A stretch of 64,000 nucleotides of DNA, from NCBI GenBank assembly GCA_030435675.1, contig CM059621.1, positions 13,516,001 through 13,580,000 of the forward strand. Reading direction: 5' to 3'. Each line of letters begins with the position of its first letter. The first letter of the stretch is position 1. Both the position numbers and the translations under genes were made by a program. This DNA is from Steinernema hermaphroditum (lineage: Eukaryota > Nematoda > Chromadorea > Rhabditida > Steinernematidae). Positions 9,780 to 19,921 of this stretch are shown here, piece by piece. The notes under the pieces are model-generated. The model was given only the letters and a program-made list of their open reading frames with translations, made no database searches and had not been told where the DNA came from.

Positions 9780-10379
9780 GAAATGGAAAGGATGAAAAAC
9801 TGTAGGATAAAAAGTACCTATGTGGTACTTAGGGCGAGTGATGACAGTTTCGTCTATTTCGACAATGGTCTCGGATCCTCCGATGATTGTAGTCCCCAAA
9901 CGCAAAAGATCGAAGACTGCCCGCAGACGTCGCGACAAAATTGATACCATTGGACAACGGTATTAGGGCTCAAGATGGTGTTCCCCATCCGTACTTCGTG
10001 TTGTGCAGTCGCGATTTCATTGCGCATGCAAAAATGGTAGGAGATTAAGAAAATCTATAAAAATCAACTTAATAAAAAAGGACGCGGGCTGTATCTCTTT
10101 AAAGCTCAAGTGGGACCCTTCAAAGAAAGTGCTCGCAAGTAGCGACTTCTTCTTGGCGCAGTCTTTGTTCTTGCCCAGCCATAGATGCTGCCCTTCCCCT
10201 TTAGACTTGATCTTCATATCTGATTGGCAAACCGGACAATTCGCCTGAGTTCGCAGTAAGTTTAGCTCCTTCAGCAAAGATTCGAACTCAGCATCAGTCT
10301 GATTCACCAATCGAAACAATTCAAACGAGTTGATATTGTAGAGCGGATGTTCAGATACATCAAAAGTTGAAGCATTCAT
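9780..10379 (-). mobile_element. Decayed Merlin / IS1595 (ISXO2)-type transposase
   Basis: From the ATG at 10379 the minus strand encodes an N-terminal zinc-ribbon-like part with CPVCQSDM, then KKSLLASTFFEGSHLSF, the family's GTFFEGSHLS-type motif. After a break it resumes in other frames with NTVVQWYQFCRDVC and IGGSETIVEIDETVITRPKYH. The latter matches the IGG..VEIDE....KYxxG core that carries catalytic acidic residues in ISXO2-like transposases. The C-terminal third is missing, and at least two frame changes are needed. No terminal inverted repeats or target duplications could be found. The element abuts the truncated F-box-like copy, so insertion or recombination here probably destroyed that gene. 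Confidence 0.75.
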
Positions 10380-11918
10380 TGTTCTAATCTATTGGACTTA
10401 CGGGTCAAAGAGAATTGCGCCAATTTAGCATACTGTGGGATTTTTAGGACAATTTTTGGAATATACGCCACTGTATGTGGCTGCGTCCACAAGTTGCGAA
10501 CGAATTCCCCAAACGTGCGACATCTGCGAAATTAAAAAAAAAGTAAGAGAAAAAAGTCCTCCACCCGGCATCGAACCCGTGACCCCGCGCGTGAGAGGGT
10601 AAGGGGGGGGGGCGAAACTATAATAGTATCGAGCTTTGTTCACCCTGGTCTTGAGTAAGAAGCGGAACAGTAAGAAGCGACTCGAGGCTGGTTCGAATCC
10701 ACCTTGAGAACAGACATTTCTACCTTATGTTGAAGACAGCCATTTTATTTCCAAAATTTTTTGTTTTGGAATAAATAGACAAAGGAAAAACTTTGCGACA
10801 GACGTGAAATGAAAATAACTGAAGATAAAAATGTTTGTCCTCAGGTAGAATTCGAACCCGCTTCGAGCCGTTTCTTCCGCACGTCGCTGACTCTGAATGA
10901 CTTTTTCACATAAAATGAGCAGTGAAATGGTGGAAAATTACTAAAGGGGCGCTCTATGAAAAGTGGGCGCTCTAGTGCGTCATCTGCAACAAATATGTAC
11001 GAAAATACAATTTTGTGTAGGAATGTTTGTATTGCGGAAGACAACAAAGCGATATAGAAGTCAAACAAAGAAGCATCAAACAAACAACCGTTGCACATTG
11101 AAATGGAATTTGGAATGTTATCCAATAAATTGGAGTGGTGGGGCGTGACTTCCTCTTATTACAGTCGTCAGGATAGTAAAGTAAACACTATTATCACTTG
11201 AAACTGATCGTACATGTCAATGTACATGCAGTGCTTATATTGAGAGCAAATGATATTTTTAAAGCGAAAACTTATCGGAAGCAAAACAGAAAACCAGTCA
11301 CTCGTCAAACACACACACATCAAGACGCGGAATTTGACAGTGAGACATCTAAATCTGTTTTGACGAAGTACAGTCGAAGGGCGCACTAATACGATCAACA
11401 GGTGGTCAGAAGTGAAGCGGAACTGGAAGACTGGTTCCACAGTAATCGGTAACACCACATGTAATGGTGGCATCTTGTTTTTCAACGAGAAAGTCATGTA
11501 TCGCCCTCTGCAACTCCCTCCTACTGGATAAGCAGTTGTGTTAGTTAAGGATAAACAGTTGGTATCATGTTATTTAGAAATTTGCTAAACGACGCATCTA
11601 TCCTTAGAGTTGGCCAATATTACAACAGGCACCGTCTCACTACAGTTGACAATCACCCCCTTGATGACAGCTCGACAATCTTTGTCCACACAAGGAGGGT
11701 ACGTAATTACCATACCCTGTTAAGCACTTCGCATCTTGCGCCCTTTGCTTAGGGGTAGAGAGAGAGACGAAGGCTGATATGTCTTTTATCTTCTAAAACG
11801 ATCCCTGATTTCACAGCCTGCAATAGCACTGCAAATGTTCGCACTTTTCCGCATCACTGTCTCGATGCGAACACCCCATAAACCGCACCCCTCATGCGCC
11901 CAACACATACACATCGTT
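10380..11918. other. Accessory intergenic region with tRNA-like fragments
   Basis: No gene is supported. It holds several B-box-like fragments (10560-10600, 10690-10730 and 10840-10870), a G9 run near 10603, and AT-rich sequence. Open frames up to 109 aa (for example 11168-11497 minus) have codon use unlike the real genes and no exon signals. Confidence 0.45.
10655..10900. repeat. Inverted pair of tRNA-like fragments
   Basis: The plus strand near 10660-10730 (GCGGAAC..GGTTCGAATCCACCTTGAG..ACATTT) and the minus strand near 10885-10828 (GCGGAAG..GGTTCGAATTCTACCTGAG..ACATTT) are clearly the same sequence facing inward, about 100 AT-rich bases apart. Both contain a tRNA T-arm-like B box. Confidence 0.5.
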
Positions 11919-12891
11919 ATGGACGCAGTTCCACACAAATTTGTTGACGCTGTCGTCGAACTTTTTGACGAGAACAAGACACTGGATAACTTCTATTGGA
12001 ACTTGGATATAGAAAAGCTGAAGTGTGCACTGTGGAGAAGAGTCCTAACATTTCATAAGCGGGAGCGCCGCTCTTATGACGTTTGCTACTGGAAAGTGGA
12101 AGACGGAATCGAGTGCGCTTTTGAGCTGTCGAGCGCTTATAAAGAAAGAATATTTCAGACGATTTCAGAAGTCGAGCAAATCGATCCGCGATTTCTGCGT
12201 ATTATCAGATTTAGCAACTATATCGATGTGGATACTCCTCCAAGCGAGAAAGTGCTTAAGGTTCGACAAGGAGACCAGAAGAAGCTGCAAAAGTTTCTCT
12301 CTCGGAAGCTGGTTGATTGTAACTTTGCTGACTTGTTATTTTACGAAAAAAGATGACGTAGTACAAGAGTGGATTCTGAAAAGCATCTTCAGAAATGTCT
12401 ATTTTACCACTCTTCAACTGTACTATGTGGGTCAGATTGCCGAAGATTTTCTCAAGGACCATATCGACAATCACTCAGCGCTTAAAGATGTCGAATTGAG
12501 AGGCGAATGGCCCGACTCGATTCTACCGTACATCAACAAGTTCTGCTGTCAAACAGAAATGTCGAGAAAAGTCCGCTTCCAGGACTTTAAGATGAGTACA
12601 GAGTTCCTCCAAGAATTTTTGGATTACTGGAGAGCAAACGGAACAGACTTTAACTGTAAGTTGTCCTATTACCAATCGGAGGCTGAGCTGGGATTCCTGG
12701 AAGACTGGAATTTTACCCGTACCGAAGGTCGGTTACCGGTGTATTACCTCAAACATGATGAGTGTAAATCTGTTATTGTTGCGTTATTTGCTGGCTCACT
12801 GTATTTTCGCAAATGTTTGTGTGACACTAAACCGATGGAGTGTGAGATTCTGAAGTATTGGCCGGAGATTCATGAGCGCTTGGAGTTTTAG
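11919..12891 (+). pseudogene. F-box-like family protein with a +1 frameshift in an A6 run
   Basis: The ATG at 11919 starts MDAVPHKFVDAVVELFDE, the family signature. The frame runs to LLFYEKR and stops at 12354-12356. The +1 frame takes over at once with DDVVQEWILKSIFRN and continues to ERLEF at 12891. The switch lies at the six-A run 12346-12351: one A fewer would give a continuous protein of about 323 aa. No intron fits. It is either a recent pseudogene or a homopolymer error in the assembly. Unlike the 7-kb copy it seems intronless. Confidence 0.7.
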
Positions 12892-13352
12892 AGTCTTTGG
12901 CGCAGAGGAGAACGCTATTCGGTGTTCAATGCTAATAAATTTGATGTTCAATCGCTTAGCTTACTATCACAGAGCTAGGGAGATGGTTAAAGCAGAGAGA
13001 GCTCGCGTAACTACATAAAATGCCGTATGACAATTCTGGCCGCAAAGCAGGACATTTCGTAACCGCTAAAAGGGGTACAATTCGCACCGTAGTCGCATGA
13101 CTCTTTCACAGTTAGGACATCTCGATTGTGGAACCTTTTTACTACACTCTATACATGGTAGCCCAAAAAGAGCACCTGGGCGTGCAAACAAACGCTGCAA
13201 GGCAGCTACAATCTACGTAAAGTGACATTTCTGCGGTAAATGGTGCATAGTAGAGGTAAAGGTCATACTTCTTCACATAAGGTCAGTCAAGTGAGCACAA
13301 AAGTGGTACTTCTCTTTATATGTGACTTCGGTTGAATCATGAATTTGTGTTC
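12892..13352. other. Intergenic, nothing recognised
   Basis: AT-rich sequence between the F-box-like copy and the receptor remnant. No ORF with exon signals and no RNA gene seen. Confidence 0.45.
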
Positions 13353-13765
13353 TTATTTATCCGATGGGTTAGCTTGACTTCGCGCCACCTGAACAACGTT
13401 CGGTTTCAATCCAAACAGCAGTCGAATCTCCGTTCGATACACTGTGGACTGCTTGTAGAACACGATGCATGGCACAACAACATGGACGGATGCAAACAGT
13501 CCAAGGCCAAGAACTGCGGCTTCCTGGAGATAGATGCTGAAACACAATAGCTTATATGAGCCGACAAATCATTTTAGAACTTACTCGGCAATCAGAAAAC
13601 CGGTTATAAAGTTGATGCACATTGAACAAGCCCAGCCAAAGAGATAAATTACCACAATAAGTGCTAGAGATTTTATGATCCTATGTGTTTCTGTGTCGCC
13701 CTCTGAATGTCGCTTCTTCAACAAATGGTGTAGTTTTATGTAAGTGCAGACGAATATAACAATGA
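13353..13765 (-). pseudogene. 3' remnant of a nematode seven-TM chemoreceptor-like gene
   Basis: Two exons, about 13765-13585 and 13536-13353, are separated by a 48-nt intron with a TTTCAG acceptor. They encode the last three membrane segments of a serpentine receptor: IVIVIFVCTYIKLHHLLKK, then IVVIYLFGWACSMCINFIT, then LGLGLFASVHVVVPCIVFY followed by STVYRTEIRLLFG and a short tail. No first four TM segments are found upstream, where the sequence becomes unrelated at about 13790. It is probably a truncated pseudogene, although a distant 5' exon cannot be ruled out. Subfamily (sra/srab/srsx-like) not decided. Confidence 0.6.
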
Positions 13766-14097
13766 CTATGATTTGCGTTAGTTACAGTTAGCGCGGGTGA
13801 AGAAGTGGCGAGGTGACTGGATCCGGCCGAGGCGCGGTGGTGGGGCTCGGCACACGAAAAGGAATCCAACCATCGGTGCGACTGGCGGCGTAGACATCGA
13901 AGTTGCAGCGGTTCTTTGGCTAGAATAAATCTTCATTTGCTGATTCTGATCTCGTTCTGCGACAGGAACCTTCAAAGACCCACAATTTTCAAAATTAGCT
14001 CACATGTGAAGATTTGTGGGCATATGTGGGTGTATGTACTCAGGATATTCTTGAGCAAAAAACTTTTTATTAAATATAGCCGTTTAAATTGAAGCAA

Positions 14098-15102
14098 TTA
14101 ATACTGCTTTCCAGAGATGCTCGACGCATTCGAAGTTACATCCGATGACCGGAGACTGTTGGACCGATCCTTTGTAGAGGGATTTGATTCTTCTCTTTTG
14201 GGGGAGATGATCAGTTTCTCCAGCGGAGGCACCTCTTCACCCTAGATTTCATAGTTGATTATATAATCCCTTGCTCTGCGCACAAACCTGGACGATCTTT
14301 GCCGCTCTTTCCATCTTCGCCTTCGTCCAGCTCAAAGCGTCGTTCCTCGCGCGGATCAATCTCGTCTTGATACGTTCATCGATCTCTTCTGTTTCGTCGT
14401 TCATCAGTTTCAGCTAAAATTTGCGTTTTTCGTCAGCACGGATCGCAGAAATCGTATACCTGGTTAAAAATGTACCAAAATACGAGTGCGAGAGTGAAGA
14501 ACATCATGACAGTGAAACAGACGAAGAAGAGAAGCGGAACCTTCCACCACTTAATATCTTCCGGGTAAATTACTTCAGAGTTGTCGGTGTTGCCGCGGAA
14601 CAGTTGAGCTGGAGCTGCAGTACGAGGAGTCGGGAGTAACTAAATCCGAGTTATTATCCTTTCATTTCCACTTATTCTGCTGAACTAACCTTTTCCACGC
14701 TTGTGGGCAGGTTGCACATCGAATTTGCGCAGCAACAGAGCTTCCCAAGATTTCCGTTATGTTCCGCCGTTTCAACGCACTTCAGTCCATCTTTCTCACA
14801 CTCAGGACGCTTTTCGCAGCCGTACTCCACAGAATCCGGTTGGCTTGCGGGCACAAACGCGTAGCACGCTTCGTTCTGCAAAGAGCGCGTTACAACAATT
14901 GACAATTCACAGGAAAACAAACCAAGTTAAAATGACAGTCGATTTCACGACCTCCGGTTGGCCAGGCGGGCGAAGAGAAGTTGTGTTCTACGGCGCCGAG
15001 GGTGGCGAGGCACTTCGATGCCCTGACTTCTGAGGGGAGCGAAGTCGTCGACGCAGCAAGGAAGCTGACAACGAGAGATGGCCAGAGTAACGGACCGTTC
15101 AT
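14098..15102 (-). CDS. Type I membrane protein with Ly6/ET-module ectodomain
   Basis: Five exons: 15102-14923, 14875-14690, 14639-14460, 14413-14288 and 14241-14098, 271 aa. Residues 1-27 or so are a signal peptide. The ectodomain (about 30-120) has the cysteine pattern of nematode ET or LU/three-finger modules: KCLATLG.., CHFNLNEACYAF, YGCEKRPECEKDGLKC, ending LCCCANSMCN, the CCC..xxCN signature. One TM helix (about 145-170, KVPLLFFVCFTVMMFFTLAL) is followed by a basic, Ser-rich tail ending SISGKQY. The layout resembles a receptor without a kinase domain, or a decoy/co-receptor. Ligand unknown. A mirrored partial copy of its promoter and first exon lies just upstream. Confidence 0.75.
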
Positions 15103-15395
15103 GGCGTGTCACTCGATCAAAAATGGTCGTTTGCGACTGGACAGACATGTTCTTGCAGGATACACACCATTGAGTGTGTCTGCAGAGTCTGTAGACGTAA
15201 TCTAGTACTGACCTCTACAGCTACCGTAATAAACCACGCAGGGAAATATTTTATTTCCCGCCAGGAGCTGTCTGTAACTTGCGACAGCGTGTCTGTTTTG
15301 ACTACAAACGGTCGTTTCCGATCGAAGGATACGTTGTGAACGGTCCATCGCTCTGGACTTCTCTCGTTGTCAACTATCTCGCCTCTGGTAAAATG
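15055..15395. repeat. Inverted duplication of the start of the Ly6/ET gene
   Basis: The arm 15055-15150 (minus strand, containing the start ATGAACGGTCC..) is repeated on the plus strand at about 15287-15395, where the start codon reads GTG (GTGAACGGTCCATCGCTCTGG). Both share CTCTGG..TCTCTCGTTGTCA. The arms face each other across about 135 bases. The plus copy then diverges and has no continuing gene, so it is a decayed fragment. Confidence 0.75.
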
Positions 15396-15576
15396 TTTGA
15401 ACAGCTCGAGGTATCTGAAATTCCGAATTCTAACGAAGGGTTTATCAGAACGTTTCATGTGAAAGTGTTGTAAACGCATAAAATTAAATCAACGTGTGCA
15501 CTGAAGGAACGCTGGCGACAGCCACATCATCCAATCTGCAGAAAGCACAACGGATTGTCTTCTTCACCACTATACC

Positions 15577-16047
15577 ATGCTGTTGGCTTTCTTCCTTGTC
15601 GTATTCCTCGGCTTCTCTGTTGGCTCCCCTGTCACCAAATCCGACGCCGAGCCCTTCGAATGTATCTTTGACTTCCATGTCAAGAATGGCACCTTTCTGT
15701 ATAAGTGTTTGGATGGCAAGATGGCCGATTTCCTCGGTAACAAACCGTGCAGAACTGTACGACGAAGAACGATTTTAGGCTGCATAACCGAATATGGCGA
15801 TGTCCTCACCAAGGGGGCTAGTCACTCGCGACCGAGTAACGAGGAAGTGTACAACAACATAAAATACGGAATTATCACTCGGTGCGAGCAGGACGCTTTC
15901 GTGCCAGAGGCTTGTCTTGTCACATTCGATGGCAAATCTCACTGGATGAATGCCGGCGAGAGTATTAAGCTCAATGGTGAAGAAGGGATGTGCATAAAAG
16001 TGGACGATCAGAAATATGTGTTCGGGTGGTGGACGTATATGGGATAG
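15577..16047 (+). CDS. Secreted cysteine-rich protein, single exon
   Basis: 156 aa without introns. Residues 1-17 are a signal peptide (MLLAFFLVVFLGFSVGS). The mature protein has seven Cys residues (FECIF, YKCLD, KPCRT, LGCIT, TRCEQ, EACLV, GMCIK) and one N-glycosylation motif (NGT). No family is recognised. The odd number of cysteines leaves one free or allows dimer formation. It lies between the inverted duplication and a small membrane protein gene, with no sign of co-transcription. Confidence 0.7.
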   Translation: MLLAFFLVVFLGFSVGSPVTKSDAEPFECIFDFHVKNGTFLYKCLDGKMADFLGNKPCRTVRRRTILGCITEYGDVLTKGASHSRPSNEEVYNNIKYGIITRCEQDAFVPEACLVTFDGKSHWMNAGESIKLNGEEGMCIKVDDQKYVFGWWTYMG

Positions 16048-16292
16048 TCAGCTTGATTCTAGATAAAGAATTGCTTTAGTCAAGTCTTCAATTCAACACA
16101 AGGTGTACCGAAAAATGTGATTTAAGGCGTGGAATTCTTCTGATATTGAAAGTGACAGTCATTATTCCAACCGTCTCAAAACAGGCTGTAAGTCAGTCGT
16201 CACTGTCTGCAAGACCGTGTCTGTCTAGACCTGATCGGTGGACCCTCACTCGAGTTTCGGTTGCTCAGTCGAGTGGTTTACTCACCCGAAGA

Positions 16293-16548
16293 ATGTCCTA
16301 CTCGAATCAGGTGTTTGAGGTGACCGACTACTTCGGAATCGTAGGTGTCTCTCCCCTCCTCCCTCACTTGCTCTCTGTTCTAGCTCGTCGCCTTCGTGTG
16401 GTTCTGCGGAGTAACGTGGCTCTTCTCGGTCACGTTTGTCAAGTTCCTCTTCTCGACCGGCCCGAAGAAGCCGGTGAGCACTCGTGAAGCTCATGATTCC
16501 GAGGGATCGACATCGGAGCCGACGACGACGTCCAATAAGAAGAAGTAG
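16293..16548 (+). CDS. Small single-pass membrane protein (70 aa)
   Basis: Exons 16293-16340 and 16384-16548, with a 43-nt intron (GTAGG..TCTAG). The protein starts MSYSNQVFEVTDYFGI, has one TM segment (LVAFVWFCGVTWLFSV, then TFVKFLF), and a Ser/Thr-rich tail ending TTTSNKKK. Length and layout suggest a small regulatory or accessory membrane peptide. The family is not recognised. AATAAA follows near 16580. Confidence 0.7.
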
Positions 16549-16657
16549 GTCTCTGTCTACCGTGGAGATCTGACATGCCGAATAAACTGGTATCGTGTTG
16601 ATTGCTCTCTTTCACATACATGATATCGAAAGTATTTATTTGTAACATTGCTTTGAC

Positions 16658-17158
16658 TCATTTACTCCAGTAGGCGCTGTACACATGCTGTTCGCCCACT
16701 GGAATCCCAATCTGCTCATAGACGTGTTTCTTTGGCTGTGATGGGAGGACGTTGATTATTGGATTGATGTCTATGTAAGGGTGTTGCTGAGGAAACTGCA
16801 CAACCTGATTCCCGTATTGGTGATTCCTATAGGCATGCGGCCCTTCTTCACAAGGACGTTGAAGGTTCCACGATAGGTGCGGCACACGTTGATGCTGTAC
16901 TACAGGATAAGCACCTGGATGCAGCTGGTGTCCAAAGTTTTTGTCGGAGATTCTCCAAGAAGCTCCATAATGGTCCCTTCGGAGATCGCTATGCATTTGA
17001 TTCTTCACATTACGCCCATCGATCACGGGTTTGGGCTTCTGGTGGCGGCGTTTGCGACCATTCGCGTTTTTGAAAGGAGCCTGCTGGAGGCGAGACTTCG
17101 AAATTGCGTTAGATTTGACGTCCATGGTCGATATGTGGGGAACGCTGCCTTCACACAT
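16658..17158 (-). CDS. Hypothetical basic protein, His/Gln/Pro-rich
   Basis: A single open frame of 166 aa from the ATG at 17158, ending YSAYWSK. It is followed at once by AATAAA on the minus strand (16640-16635), which supports a real 3' end. It is rich in basic residues (NGRKRRHQKPKP) and His/Gln, with no signal peptide or TM segment. Upstream in-frame sequence could extend it without an ATG, so a 5' exon is possible. The family is not recognised. Confidence 0.45.
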   Translation of the reverse strand: MCEGSVPHISTMDVKSNAISKSRLQQAPFKNANGRKRRHQKPKPVIDGRNVKNQMHSDLRRDHYGASWRISDKNFGHQLHPGAYPVVQHQRVPHLSWNLQRPCEEGPHAYRNHQYGNQVVQFPQQHPYIDINPIINVLPSQPKKHVYEQIGIPVGEQHVYSAYWSK

Positions 17159-17334
17159 CTTTATGTGTGAAAATAGTGCCAGAGGCGATGCCGTGGAGGT
17201 GTTCTTGCATTGCTTCCGCGGGGTTCTAAGCGTCAAACTGCAACGACAGTAACATCCTGAGAGAAGTGGCCAACAAATGGTTCAAAAAAGCAGAAGAAAG
17301 GACAGCAAAAGCTCGGAGATGCCCTTCTCTCTCA

Positions 17335-17663
17335 AGGCCCATTTATACTCTGCGCGACACAAAACCCCATTTTTGGTGTCGCTTAGCTTGTCTACGTGTG
17401 ACTATTTAAGCAAAACCAAATAAAACTACACAGCCATGATGCTTTCGGATCACGCTATCAAACCACCATCAAGAAAAAATTTTTGGTACATCCCATGTAG
17501 GCTAACTTAACCTGTAATTATTTTCTTTTGATGGTTTCATGGTCCGGTCCGATAGCATCATGACTGTGCAGTTTTATTTGGTTTTGCGTAAATAGTCACA
17601 CGTAGACAAGCTAAGCGACACCAAAAAGGGGGTTTTGTGTCGCGCAGAGTACAAATGGGCCTT
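17335..17663. mobile_element. Fold-back element / MITE with long inverted repeats
   Basis: The left arm (from AAGGCCCATTTATACTCTGC at 17335 to about 17478) is repeated in reverse complement on the right (about 17520-17663, ending GGGCCTT). Both arms contain GTGTCGCTTAGCTTGTCTAC and GCAAAACCAAATAAAACT. Arms are about 140 bp with a spacer of about 40 bp. It encodes nothing, and target-site duplications are not evident. It sits about 200 bp upstream of the UTP18 start, so it may form part of that promoter. Confidence 0.85.
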
Positions 17664-17859
17664 CACGCAAAGGTTCTCGACGATGTCTGCAGTCGAGGTC
17701 TTACAACGCGTTGCCTGCTGTTTGTCTGACATCATACGGTATTCAAGTTTCTTGTCCAATTCGAGACTTCGGGGGTGGTTCCTTTTTCACTTCTTCTCGT
17801 GCTTTTCTTTCGGAAATCTTTCGCACAATTCGAAAAACTTTTTTTGTTCCAGTGTCCAG

Positions 17860-19755
17860 ATGGCCGACGCGGATCTCAGCGCACTCTTGTCGTCATCCTC
17901 CGACTCAGAATCGGACTTGGAAGCCGAAGTTCAGCAGCGAGCATTGAAGCGCAAATACGCCGAACGTGATGACGAAGAGCTGGCGCTGACGAAGAAGCTC
18001 TTCGGCAAGATCGACGAGGATGAGAGTGACACCGACGATGAAAGCGAAGACGAGAAGGAGCAGTTCGAAGCGGTCATTGATGAAGAAGCCGAAGAGAAGG
18101 CGAATAACGTCGGTTCGCTCATTGTGACCAGATTTAAGCGCTACTTTTCAGGAGCCGAAACCGGCCTGGGTAGATTCGGACGATGAAACGGCCGAAATCG
18201 ACGTGGACGACCTCAACGCGCGCTCGCAGCTTCGCCTGACAACTGATCAGCGTGGACAGAAAATCTCCGCCAAGGAGTATCAGCGGCGCCTGAAAGTGAA
18301 GTATGAGCGCATGGTTTCGCGCGATGGCGCTCCGAAATGGGCTCACTTTGACGAGAAAGAGGAAGTGGAAAAGAAAGAAGGTTCTGATGACGATGATGTG
18401 GAAGACACCATCGATGCCATGACACGCAAGGCCATGACGTACATCGGCAAGAGCGAGCAGCTCTTCAAGGGTGCGCTCAACTTCAATCGCCTTCGAGATA
18501 TCACCATCGGAACCAGCAGAAAGGTAGCCAAGAACTACCTCACATCGTATTATCCTGACTTCTCCTGCTTCAGAGTCCCGTCAATCTCCTCAAATTCCAT
18601 CCTTCGAGGCCTGTTATGATCACTGGTGGCCAGGATGGTGTTGTTGCTCTTTACAAAGTTCCGGACACGAGCGAGGAAGATTCATTAAAGCAAACGTTCT
18701 TCCTCCAAGACATGAGGTTCGGTCGTTTCTCTATCACCTCCTGCGAGCTGTATCGCCAGTCCACGGCACTTTTGATAGGATCGGAGGATCAAGCGTACAT
18801 GTATTCCTACGATCTGATGGAAGGCAATGTCACACAGATCGATCGTCCGTCCAGTTAGTGCTTGTAGCCGTTCACCCTGGCTATTTTTCATTCTTGCAGA
18901 TATGCCAAAGACATGCAGAACGGGAAAATTCGCTGTGTCCCATGATGGAAAATATATAGCTATTGTTGGTCTCAATTCCGAAGTTTATGTGTACACAGCT
19001 ACGGTAAACTCCCCCGTCAGAAAGTGCATGTGAACAAAGCCTGTTTTAGTCCTTTGAATTCATCCACACTTTCGTGGCTTCATCGAAGATTTCAACTCTA
19101 AAGTTCTCCACAACTGACAACAATATTTTGTTTGCTTTGACAGGTAATTTCTGACCTTAGAAATGCTCATGTGACTCATACCGAATTCAGAAAGTGGACG
19201 AGTTTACTTCTGGGATCTTGCGCGACGTGGTTCGCAAAGATACTTCATCGACGATGGAGCCGTGAGAGGAACGTCTTTGGCTATTGGCAATAATGATTCA
19301 TTCATAGCTTGTGGGTAAGAAGGCTGCTTTTGTAAGCGAAATCACCATAATGGTTTCCAGATCGAGCACCGGTATTGTCAACGTGTACAAAACAAGCGAA
19401 GCGTATGCGAAGGAAGTCCCGAAGCCATTCGCAACGTATTCCAACCTAACCACCGCAGCCGATATCCTCGCCTTTAATCATGATTGCCAATCTCTCGCTT
19501 TCGGATCTACCATCAAGGTTTGAAATGCCAAGATGCTGTAGAATTTACCGATTACAACTGTTTCAGATGAACGCCATCCGTTTGAGTCACATGAAAACTG
19601 CGAGTGTTTACCAGAACTTCCCGAACCGCACTGAGATGCTCCAAAAGTCGACGATCACATCCGCCGGCTTCTCTCCCAATTCAGGATTCTTCGCTTGCGG
19701 AACGAACACGGGAGCTGTGAGGTTGTACCGCCTGGGACACTTCGAAAAGTATTGA
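17860..19755 (+). CDS. utp18: U3 snoRNP-associated WD40 protein UTP18
   Basis: Eight exons: 17860-18108, 18152-18523, 18574-18853, 18900-19003, 19050-19143, 19191-19314, 19361-19517 and 19567-19755, all in phase, 522 aa. The N-terminal 120 residues are acidic and low-complexity (SSSSDSESDLEAE, DEDESDTDDESEDEKE). Then comes KISAKEYQRRLKVKYERM, a region conserved in UTP18, followed by WD40 repeats (for example VITGGQDGVVALYKV, FAVSHDGKYIAIVG, VYFWDLARRGS). UTP18 belongs to the t-UTP/UTPB part of the small-subunit processome and works in 18S pre-rRNA processing in the nucleolus. A TTGTTCCAG acceptor ends 8 nt before the ATG, consistent with trans-splicing. Confidence 0.92.
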
Positions 19756-19921
19756 GTCGAGTGTCCGTTGTTGAATTTGTTGTTTTTGTTGATTTCCTTA
19801 TTAGTCAAAGTTGTTACGTTTCGAATGAACCCTTGAGAGAAGGTAGACTCATTAGACATGCACCGCGAAATCTGAGCCATCCTGGTAAGCAAACACAATC
19901 TGCGCCATTTTGATTATTGCG

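Noticed and set aside
11168..11497. A 109-aa minus-strand ORF
   Set aside because: AT-rich codons, no exon signals, no recognisable domain; probably chance.
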